A stretch of DNA of 10,184 bases, taken from positions 1-10,184 of the forward strand of contig DHJK01000113.1 of NCBI GenBank assembly GCA_002404295.1. The letters are read 5' to 3'. The DNA comes from Legionellales bacterium UBA4722. Its GTDB lineage: Bacteria > Pseudomonadota > Gammaproteobacteria > DSM-16500. A program made the translations under genes and the position numbers. How positions within the stretch are numbered: position 1 is the stretch's first letter; each line of letters begins with the position of its first letter. Below the pieces are notes generated by a model that saw only the letters and a program-made list of their open reading frames with translations, made no database searches and was not told the origin of the DNA. Positions 1 to 5,181 of this stretch are shown here, piece by piece.

Positions 1-77
1 CCTTATTTGCTATCTAATCTATTGATTATATTTATTAATCTATTTAAATCGCTTATCCGCACACACAGTGTGAAGAA

Positions 78-126
78 CTTAGTGTGCGGATAAAGCAATT
101 TTAAAAGTCTTTATCCGCACACTAAG
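78..126. repeat. Perfect 18-bp inverted repeat (TTATCCGCACAC motif)
   Basis: CTTAGTGTGCGGATAAAG at 78-95 is the exact reverse complement of CTTTATCCGCACACTAAG at 109-126, with a 13-base AT-rich spacer. A third, partial copy of the core (CTTATCCGCACAC) lies at 52-64 in the same orientation as the right arm. It could be an operator or promoter-proximal element once belonging to the ATPase gene, a recombination junction, or a small mobile repeat. It is not a typical terminator because no T-run follows either arm. Confidence 0.8.
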
Positions 127-693
127 CATGTTCTTGAAAAAGCGTTATTTGTTACTAGTTATATACCCTATAACAAAAAGCCAAATAGCAAATTAAAGAA
201 ATATAAATTAACTGATGAATATTTGCGATTTTATTTTAAATATGTAGAACCACATATTAAGCTTATTGCCGCTAATCGCACAAGAAATCTGTTTGGCCAA
301 TTAGTTAAGCCTGTTTGGAATTCATGGCTTGGCTTTTCTTTTGAAAATTTTTGCCTTAAAAATGCCATGTACTTAGCAAAAATCATGGGTTTCGAAGAAC
401 ATGTCGTGCAATGGGGGCCTTATTTTAAACGAGATGATGAAGGTTTTCAAATCGATTTAATTTATTTGCGTGATGATAGGGTAGTGACTTTATGTGAAAT
501 AAAATATTATGAAAAAGAAATCCCTGTTACGGTGGTGCATGAAGTAAAAAAGAAATGCGATCTTATAGATGTACCACGCGGATATACGCTTGAAACAGCA
601 CTAATTTCAAGATTTGGCCCTGAAAAAGCATTGCGTCAACTGGATTATTTTCATCATTATGTAGAAGAAGCTGATTTTTTCAAAAAAACTTAA
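94..693 (+). pseudogene. Headless 3' remnant of AAA+ ATPase with DUF234 nuclease-like C-terminus
   Basis: The frame is open from just after a TAA at 91-93 to the TAA at 691-693. The only apparent initiation codon in the conserved part is a TTG at 223, but family-like sequence already begins upstream of it (SYIPYNKKPNSKLKKYKLTD, about 160-220). This shows that 223 is not a true start and that the gene has lost its front. Full members of this bacterial/archaeal ATPase family have a P-loop ATPase domain, a winged-helix segment and then this tail; the Walker A and B motifs are absent here. The tail has the signature WLGFSFENFCLKNA and then QIDLIYLRDDRVVTLCEIKYY, a D...ExK pattern of the restriction-endonuclease-like fold. 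The final PRGYTLETALIS and FHHYVEEADFF are also typical. Sequence before about 127 lies in an inverted repeat, so the deletion junction is probably near there. Family assignment is confident; whether the fragment is expressed is unknown. Confidence 0.75.
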
Positions 694-710
694 TCTCAAC
701 AATGCTCGAT

Positions 711-785
711 TTAAAATGAGACGTCAAATGATGACGCTAGATTTTTAATCGCTACAACAAAGTCATCCAGTCTATTGACTTTCAT
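711..785 (-). pseudogene. Possible N-terminal remnant of a VOC/glyoxalase-family gene
   Basis: On the minus strand an ATG at 785 opens a 24-codon frame, MKVNRLDDFVVAIKNLASSF plus four residues, ending in TAA at 711-713. The pattern NRLDxxVVAIKNL resembles the first beta strand and following segment of vicinal-oxygen-chelate proteins (typical start INRLDHxVLTVxNI). The usual metal-ligand His after LD is Asp here, and nothing of the remaining ~100 residues follows. No clear Shine-Dalgarno sequence is visible. The similarity is short and could be chance; I regard it as a decayed gene start rather than a functional peptide. Confidence 0.3.
722..736. repeat. Small hairpin (5-bp stem)
   Basis: CGTCA at 722-726 pairs with TGACG at 732-736 around a 5-base loop. 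It lies shortly after the ATPase-remnant stop but no T-run follows, so a terminator role is doubtful. Confidence 0.25.
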
Positions 786-791
786 TTCAAC

Positions 792-811
792 GGTGAGCTT
801 AAATGCTCACC
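792..811. repeat. 7-bp inverted repeat between two divergent gene-start remnants
   Basis: GGTGAGC at 792-798 and GCTCACC at 805-811 are perfect inverted copies with a 6-base spacer. The element sits just upstream of the minus-strand remnant start (785) and about 60 bases upstream of the plus-strand remnant start (873). It could therefore be a leftover operator or simply a hairpin. No T-run follows on either side. Confidence 0.45.
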
Positions 812-863
812 AACCTAATCGTGAACGTGCCCGTTTTTTCCCCGAATTCATCATTACTCTTCT

Positions 864-867
864 GGAG
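864..867 (+). promoter_or_regulatory. Ribosome binding site for the 873 start
   Basis: GGAG lies 5 bases upstream of the ATG at 873. It is good spacing for translation start and is the main reason to treat the tiny frame as a genuine gene start. Confidence 0.5.
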
Positions 868-872
868 CATAC

Positions 873-935
873 ATGAGCTACTTCCACCATGAAAAATTTG
901 ACGTCTATCGCTTAACGTTTGAATTTTTTAGATGA
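873..935 (+). pseudogene. N-terminal remnant of a four-helix-bundle (23S rRNA IVP-like) protein
   Basis: An ATG at 873, preceded by a well-placed GGAG, opens a 20-residue frame MSYFHHEKFDVYRLTFEFFR ending in TGA at 933-935. The pattern F-x-H-E-K-(F/L)-D-V-Y-(R/Q)-L-x-x-E-F is the characteristic start of the S23/four-helix-bundle family, small proteins often encoded in intervening sequences of 23S rRNA genes or free in the genome. Normal members are about 110-130 residues, so at least 80% is missing. Its last 24 bases overlap tail-to-tail with the 3' end of the minus-strand gene at 912, so the truncation point coincides with the edge of that gene. Recognition rests on about 17 residues. Confidence 0.45.
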
Positions 936-1658
936 GGGATTATCCATTTCTGTGCCTCTGATTGCCAAAGTAACGGGATAATGACGTTGATTTAATCTCT
1001 CGAAAGGAAATGCCGTGATGGTGGAGCGCTTTAAAACAATATGTTCATCTTCTTTTTGTTCGGCTTCTTCCTTTGGCCGTTTAACGTTTGTTGTTCTAGT
1101 TTTAAAAAATGAGGCAACTACATTCAGCATAATATTTTTTGGTAACGCACAGTGATCGCAGATGGCATTGATTGCTTTTAAAGTGACAGCATCTTGAGCG
1201 GTGCTTAGCATTTTAAATTTTGAATAACGATTCAATGCAGGAAGTGTGATAGTTGCAAAACTCACATCCAATAAAGTTTTTGATTTGCTGAGCTCCATGA
1301 GTAGAAAAGTTATAGTGCTTGCATGCTGAGGTGCTTTAGCGATGGCTTCGATGGTAGCGAGTGAGAATAGACCCGCATCTTCTAACTTTAGTAATTCATG
1401 ACAAACGATCAGGGCGTATTCGCCAGATTGAATAAGAAGATCGCGGGTATAAACGGATAGTAATTTGTATAACTTTAATTTTAATAATCCGGTTTCGACG
1501 CGGGTGTGAGCATCGCCTAATGAGCTTTTTTCTTGATCGGTGAGGGTGGGTGAGCAATTTAATACAGCGGTTTTATTTGATGCTTTTATTTTGTTTGCGT
1601 CTGCGGTGCGGGGGTATTTTTCATTTTGTGACTGATCAGTGCTGTAGGTTAAACCCAT
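912..1658 (-). CDS. Hypothetical helical protein, 248 aa
   Basis: I do not recognise this protein. I start it at the ATG at 1656-1658, because AAGG lies 9 bases upstream. A TTG further out at 1688 would add 10 residues but overlaps a candidate -10 box. Residues 1-55 are polar and probably disordered. Residues 56-185 are predicted helical with Leu-rich stretches, including HELLKLEDAGLFSLATIEAI (87-106), MELSKSKTLLDVSFATI (121-137) and a KAINAICDHC segment (161-170). These weakly echo one another (L-x-x-L-x-x-A-G-L...-I-x-A-I) and may be degenerate short helical repeats. Residues 191-211 are a charged K/E-rich linker (KRPKEEAEQKEDE), and the end is basic (SSKKFKR). There is no signal peptide, membrane segment or catalytic motif that I can see. 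The gene stands alone and ends overlapping a gene-start remnant. A secreted-effector role is possible but unproven. Confidence 0.6.
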   Translation of the reverse strand: MGLTYSTDQSQNEKYPRTADANKIKASNKTAVLNCSPTLTDQEKSSLGDAHTRVETGLLKLKLYKLLSVYTRDLLIQSGEYALIVCHELLKLEDAGLFSLATIEAIAKAPQHASTITFLLMELSKSKTLLDVSFATITLPALNRYSKFKMLSTAQDAVTLKAINAICDHCALPKNIMLNVVASFFKTRTTNVKRPKEEAEQKEDEHIVLKRSTITAFPFERLNQRHYPVTLAIRGTEMDNPSSKKFKR

Positions 1659-1667
1659 ATAAAATGA

Positions 1668-1671
1668 CCTT
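1668..1671 (-). promoter_or_regulatory. Ribosome binding site deciding the 1658 start
   Basis: Read on the minus strand, AAGG is followed by 9 bases and then ATG. This favours the ATG at 1658 over the upstream TTG at 1688 for the 248-aa protein. Confidence 0.45.
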
Positions 1672-1688
1672 AGTGTTATTTTGTACAA

Positions 1689-1717
1689 ATCGTATAGCTT
1701 GTTTGACCTAATTTCAA
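1689..1717 (-). promoter_or_regulatory. Candidate sigma-70 promoter for the 248-aa gene
   Basis: On the minus strand, TTGAAA (1712-1717) is separated by 17 bases from TACGAT (1689-1694). This predicts a start of transcription around 1682 and a leader of roughly 25 bases to the ATG at 1658. The -35 matches 5 of 6 consensus bases and the -10 only 4 of 6, so it is a tentative call. Confidence 0.3.
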
Positions 1718-1918
1718 GACAAAAGTTTAAATATGATAACGCCCAGTTAAAAAATAAAGTTGCGGATTTAGTGTTATAGGATAACGTATTAGACTGCCCA
1801 TTAGGGCCAGGCCTGTATAATTACACATTCATCTAAAAGTGCAATTGTGCAGGTCTAGCCCCCTGAATCCTTCATGATCTTATCCGTCTCATGTCTGCAA
1901 GCTCAAACTGGCCGCAAA
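1695..1918. other. Intergenic stretch without a confident gene
   Basis: This stretch lies between the stop of the SET gene and the start of the 248-aa gene. It holds a 33-codon minus-strand frame (1727-1828) with no ribosome binding site and no family resemblance, and a near-palindrome TGCAATTGTGCA around 1840-1851. I see no tRNA fold, terminator or transposase. Its composition is a little less AT-rich than typical spacer, so it could be an old coding fragment or a dispersed repeat. Confidence 0.4.
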
Positions 1919-2278
1919 TCAGGTTTTAGATTCTAAATCACGGCTCTTAAACCATGTATCTCCATAAGAGATCAGGATTTCCTCTCCCTTTTTTATATTC
2001 TTACATGCTTTTATAGTGGCAATACGTTTATTAATATTGATGCTGTAGTCTGCATTTGATTCGCAGGAATGGTTGTATATACTTCCATATCCTAAGAATA
2101 CAGCATACTTTTTGTTCGCGGCAAAATAATAATCTTCCAGGCTGTGATCATAGCCTTTCGATAAGATAAAATAGCACTGCTCTATCATTTCACCCTTTTT
2201 AATGCCTTTTTCTGCGAATACACCAAAACCGTGTCTCGCAGAGTTCTTTACAGAAACTTTATTTAAAAATAATTTCAT
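1919..2278 (-). CDS. Small SET-domain protein (putative protein-lysine methyltransferase)
   Basis: The 119-aa product is a compact SET domain, which transfers methyl groups from S-adenosylmethionine to lysine side chains. Visible motifs in order: GFGVFAEKGIKKGEMIEQC (17-35), the N-terminal SET strand with the G-x-G type cofactor-binding turn; YNHSC at 68-72, the pseudoknot NHS(C) motif that contacts the cofactor; and KKGEEILISYGDTWF (96-110), containing the E-E-L/I-x-x-x-Y-G motif whose Tyr (105) is the usual active-site residue. No pre-SET domain or complete Cys-rich post-SET zinc site is present. Bacterial stand-alone SET proteins of this size occur in free-living and host-associated species. 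Some Legionella and Chlamydia SET proteins modify host histones, but those are larger. The ATG overlaps the stop of the 379-aa gene (ATGA), indicating co-transcription and translational coupling. The substrate is unknown. Confidence 0.85.
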   Translation of the reverse strand: MKLFLNKVSVKNSARHGFGVFAEKGIKKGEMIEQCYFILSKGYDHSLEDYYFAANKKYAVFLGYGSIYNHSCESNADYSININKRIATIKACKNIKKGEEILISYGDTWFKSRDLESKT

Positions 2279-3414
2279 GATCTTTTTCGCATGGATGCAG
2301 GGAAGACAGGGCCGTTGTCAGCATCTGGATCGTATTCTTCAACGTTAAAATGCTTATAAACAGTATACTCAGCGCCTCTTAAAAATTCGCTTTTTCGATC
2401 ACAGAAATAGTTTATATGTGGTTTTAATTTATCGTAAGAAAAAGGTATATTGTATGCCTCATATGCCATATACATGTTTCTCTTATCTTCCTCTGACGGA
2501 TTAGAAGGTAAGTCTTTAACAATTAACATGGCAGCAAGTGTATGTGGATTAAATGACTGTGCGCTTCTTTCATAAGACGGTTGATTATTCACATGAATTG
2601 AGTCCATAAGATGCAATCTTGCTTTGAACCAAGCATCGTTTTTTTCATTAATTATCTTGGCATCTTCGCTGGCTGGTGGAAATAAAGCTTGAAACACACC
2701 ATACCCTTGTAGGGTAGTTAGAAAGGATTTCCCAGAACCATTTAAAAACCCTTCATGAATGCATTCCCAAAATTGAGCATCGCGAGGCATGTCTATTAAC
2801 TTTTTGATGTTCGACGGCATTTTGAGTTCAGGAACGTGGTCTGACGATACAATTAAAGGGTCAGCTTCATTAGTTGTGCTCGCTGCTGGGGCTTCACGTA
2901 ATACAGCTAAGATGTTTGACGTTGAAAGTGATTTCTTCGATTCTTGTTCGTCTGAATTATCTTCAATGGTATTAGTGCTTTTATTTTTCTTTTTCTTCTT
3001 TTTTGGGGCGGTAGGTATCTGTGAATCTATATTAGAAGCATCTAGAGCTTCTACCATGGTGATTAATTCGGCTTTAGATTTGTCTGGGTTGGCAATAGAT
3101 GCAGCAATAAGATTTGTTGCTCTATTTGCTCGTTGAGCTGCGTTAGCAGCTTTATGTACCGCGAAATCAGCTTGAGGAGCTATATTGCATGCCGCGGTGT
3201 CGCACATTTCAGCAATAAAATTACTCGCGCTCAAGCTGATAACTTTACTTTTGCTATGTAGAAATTCATCTAAATCAGATTTTAATTTTTCAACTATTTT
3301 TGCAACGCTTATCTCCTTTTTAGCTTTATAGTTTGTTTGAACATATTCTTGAAGCCATAATTCTAATTTATCTTTCGCCGCATTTAACCTGCTTTTTTCG
3401 CTATGTGAATGCAT
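2275..3414 (-). CDS. Protein of unknown function with poly-Lys linker and PcnB-tail-like C-terminal half, 379 aa
   Basis: Residues 1-130 are helical and Ala/Lys-rich (for example ADFAVHKAANAAQRANRATN around 82-101). Residues 131-200 are a low-complexity linker with six consecutive lysines (138-143) followed by acidic/serine-rich sequence. Residues 205-360 look folded. The stretch DAQFWECIHEGFLNGSGKSF, then LTTLQGYGVFQALFP (232-246) and a segment ending NPHTLAAMLIVKDLP (289-303), follows the pattern of poly(A) polymerase I after its catalytic head, where E. coli PcnB has KLLCEYHLFQPLFP and later NPAFLFAAMFWYP. YNIPFSYDKLKPHI (321-334) could match the following IPRR-type segment. The nucleotidyltransferase head (GGxxR...DxD) is absent, so it cannot polymerise A tails by itself. 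The similarity is by eye and remote. The start is supported by AGGGGG just upstream. It is the first gene of a two-gene unit with the SET gene. Confidence 0.7.
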   Translation of the reverse strand: MHSHSEKSRLNAAKDKLELWLQEYVQTNYKAKKEISVAKIVEKLKSDLDEFLHSKSKVISLSASNFIAEMCDTAACNIAPQADFAVHKAANAAQRANRATNLIAASIANPDKSKAELITMVEALDASNIDSQIPTAPKKKKKKNKSTNTIEDNSDEQESKKSLSTSNILAVLREAPAASTTNEADPLIVSSDHVPELKMPSNIKKLIDMPRDAQFWECIHEGFLNGSGKSFLTTLQGYGVFQALFPPASEDAKIINEKNDAWFKARLHLMDSIHVNNQPSYERSAQSFNPHTLAAMLIVKDLPSNPSEEDKRNMYMAYEAYNIPFSYDKLKPHINYFCDRKSEFLRGAEYTVYKHFNVEEYDPDADNGPVFPASMRKRS

Positions 3415-3416
3415 TG

Positions 3417-3424
3417 CTCCCCCT
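3417..3424 (-). promoter_or_regulatory. Ribosome binding site of the 379-aa gene
   Basis: On the minus strand AGGGGGAG ends 2 bases before the ATG at 3414. The AGGGGG core leaves a 4-base spacer, short but usable. No competing in-frame start with a better site is apparent. Confidence 0.5.
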
Positions 3425-3460
3425 GACTATTTTAATGATTAAAGTAGTTATTTATGGCGC

Positions 3461-3489
3461 AATCTACCTAGGTTCAGCCTATATTTCAA
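3461..3489 (-). promoter_or_regulatory. Candidate promoter for the 379-aa/SET gene pair
   Basis: On the minus strand TTGAAA (3484-3489) stands 17 bases from TAGATT (3461-3466). This predicts a transcript start near 3454 and a leader of about 40 bases. The -35 is 5/6 and the -10 is 4/6 to the sigma-70 consensus; spacing is ideal. It is tentative in such AT-rich DNA. Confidence 0.3.
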
Positions 3490-3594
3490 GCATTTATTGC
3501 GTTGGCCCCCTTGTCGTCTCCTCGGTAACTGCAAACATGTATCAGAACGTTGATCAACTCCCGTATTGTTTTTAACAGCATTAATACCAAACCG

Positions 3595-3637
3595 AAAGCA
3601 CAATTTAATGAATATATTTATAAAGCAATTGTGCTTT
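3595..3637. terminator. Perfect 11-bp inverted repeat across the photolyase stop
   Basis: AAAGCACAATT (3595-3605) and AATTGTGCTTT (3627-3637) are perfect inverted copies with a 21-base loop, and they bracket the photolyase stop codon (3605-3607). The right arm continues into three more T residues, so for rightward transcription it resembles an intrinsic terminator. For leftward photolyase transcription the T-run is short (TTTCGG). The stem is AT-rich with only three G-C pairs and the loop is long, so termination would be weak. Confidence 0.35.
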
Positions 3638-4984
3638 TTTACTTTCGATAGAATGACTTACTATCGGCGTCGGATAATGTGGGGTGTGTAGCGATTTTGC
3701 ATCATACAATGTATGAATAACTTTATTAGACAGTTCGGCAAGCTCAGGCACCCAACGTTTTATATATTCACAATCAGGATCAAACTTAGCCTGTTGTAGC
3801 CACGGATTAAAAATTCGAAAATAAGGCTGAGCATCACACCCAGTTGAAGCAGCCCATTGCCAATTGCCGTTATTCACAGCAGGATCATAATCAACAAGTT
3901 GATTAGAAAAATATTTTTCCCCGCGACGCCAATCGATATGCAGATCTTTCACAAGAAAAGAAGCTGTAATCATACGCACTCGATTATGCATATAACCCGT
4001 GGTGTTTAATTCTCGCATGCCGGCATCCACAATAGGAAACCCGGTTTGTCCATCACACCATGCTTGAAAATGTGTTTCATTATAACTCCAGGTGAGCGCA
4101 TTATATTTTCGATGAAAAGCACTCTCAAACACATGTGGAAAATAATGAGCAATATGTGTAAAGAAATCACGCCAATGCAACTCATTAATTAATGTATGAT
4201 GCTTGCCAAATACATCACAAATAACTTCATGACATTCTCGAACGGAAAGCGTGCCAAATTTTAAATGCGCCGATAACTTTGAAGTAGCCGCTTTTGCTGG
4301 ATAATCGCGTAATATTTTATAATCACCCAACGCAGAGATTTTTTTAAGTAACATTTGCGCTTCATTTCGACCGCCTTTGACCAGCAGATTTGGATTTATA
4401 TTTTTGCATAGTTTTTTGATAATATCATCATTAGAAAAAGTAATCGGTTTATGGTAATAATTACCATAGTTATTTTTTTTAGAGTTACGAACTAATAATA
4501 AACTTGCCTTTCTAAACGCAGGTGTAAACACAGTGTAAGGTTTTCCATCGTGCTTTAATACTTCTTCTGGTTCATGCAAAAGCGCATCAGCATAGCAATG
4601 GTAATCCACATTATTCTGCTGGCAAACATCTTCAATATGATTGTCTCGAAATTGACTAAAAGGCGTATAATCACGATTATGAAATATCGCCCGAATAGGC
4701 ATCTCCAAAATTAAAGTTTTTATGATTTCTTCAGCAATGCCATAAAAAAAATATAAACGACTATTCTTTTTTCTTAACGCCTGATCCAATTCATTTAATG
4801 AATTCACCATAAACTGAATCGAGTTTAGACTTTTATAATTATTTTCTTCTATTTGTCTTTTGTCAAAAATAAAGCACGGAACTACATGTTCAGATTGCTT
4901 TAGGGCTTCAATCAATGCTGTATTATCTTGAAGACGCAGGTCGCGTCGAAAAATATGTAAAGAAAGGGTATATGCTTTTTTCAT
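3605..4984 (-). CDS. phrB: Deoxyribodipyrimidine photolyase (cryptochrome/photolyase family)
   Basis: This flavoenzyme uses blue light to split UV-induced cyclobutane pyrimidine dimers in DNA. I start it at the ATG at 4982-4984, giving 459 aa beginning MKKAYTLSLHIFRRDLRLQDN, the usual family start. An ATG at 5107 would add 41 residues that match nothing in the family and directly follows a TATAAT. An alpha/beta antenna domain covers residues 1-130 and the helical FAD-binding domain about 205-445. FAD and substrate motifs are visible: KLSAHLKFGTLS (236-247), ELHWRDFF (268-275, the dimer-contacting Trp 271), MHNRVRMITASF (332-343), and NNGNWQWAASTGCDAQPYF (371-389). The electron-transfer tryptophan triad is intact: W299, W352 and W375 correspond to E. 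coli W306, W359 and W382. Tyr 331 replaces a Trp of E. coli PhrB. Length is normal (E. coli 472). The gene is monocistronic and divergent from the 1264-aa gene. Dimer-repair specificity is inferred from the motifs. Confidence 0.93.
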   Translation of the reverse strand: MKKAYTLSLHIFRRDLRLQDNTALIEALKQSEHVVPCFIFDKRQIEENNYKSLNSIQFMVNSLNELDQALRKKNSRLYFFYGIAEEIIKTLILEMPIRAIFHNRDYTPFSQFRDNHIEDVCQQNNVDYHCYADALLHEPEEVLKHDGKPYTVFTPAFRKASLLLVRNSKKNNYGNYYHKPITFSNDDIIKKLCKNINPNLLVKGGRNEAQMLLKKISALGDYKILRDYPAKAATSKLSAHLKFGTLSVRECHEVICDVFGKHHTLINELHWRDFFTHIAHYFPHVFESAFHRKYNALTWSYNETHFQAWCDGQTGFPIVDAGMRELNTTGYMHNRVRMITASFLVKDLHIDWRRGEKYFSNQLVDYDPAVNNGNWQWAASTGCDAQPYFRIFNPWLQQAKFDPDCEYIKRWVPELAELSNKVIHTLYDAKSLHTPHYPTPIVSHSIESKKAQLLYKYIH

Positions 4985-5107
4985 GGTGCTTTTATCTATT
5001 ATTTCAATTAGGACAATGCTATCAAATAGTGCTGCAAAATGCAAAGAACAAGTAATAATATGCTGTGCATTCAATGGGTTGAAATGTAGAAATAGGTATT
5101 TATCCAT

Positions 5108-5134
5108 ATTATAATTAATAACAGACTATACTGC
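5108..5134. promoter_or_regulatory. Divergent promoter region (photolyase / 1264-aa gene)
   Basis: The short spacer holds two good -10-like boxes. TATAAT on the minus strand immediately precedes the spurious ATG at 5107 and would place photolyase transcription start inside that extension, supporting the 4984 start. TATACT on the plus strand near 5129-5134 would give the 1264-aa gene a leader of about 40 bases. Neither has a recognisable -35 at 16-18 bases, so both calls are weak. Confidence 0.3.
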
Positions 5135-5170
5135 ATTAAACAGATGGAAAGCAGTATTTTTAGATGGGTC

Positions 5171-5176
5171 GGAGGT
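5171..5176 (+). promoter_or_regulatory. Strong Shine-Dalgarno deciding the 5182 start
   Basis: A full GGAGGT lies 5 bases upstream of the ATG at 5182. An in-frame ATG at 5164 lies upstream of this site and has no ribosome binding site of its own, so translation should begin at 5182. Confidence 0.8.
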
Positions 5177-5181
5177 GGATA

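Noticed and set aside
817..839. AACG-TGCC-CGTT followed by six T as an intrinsic terminator
   Set aside because: A 4-bp stem is too short to be convincing, and no intact gene ends immediately upstream.
2789..3136. Plus-strand 115-residue open frame with a run of phenylalanines
   Set aside because: It is the complement of the 379-aa gene; the Phe run is the poly-Lys tract read backwards, and no ribosome binding site precedes it.
3333..3575. Plus-strand 80-residue open frame upstream of the 379-aa gene
   Set aside because: Its first part is antisense to the 379-aa gene and the remainder covers that gene's likely promoter; no ribosome binding site.
4985..5107. 41-residue N-terminal extension of the photolyase from ATG 5107
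   Set aside because: The extension has no family similarity, and a TATAAT directly upstream implies transcription starts at or after that ATG. The family start is at 4984.
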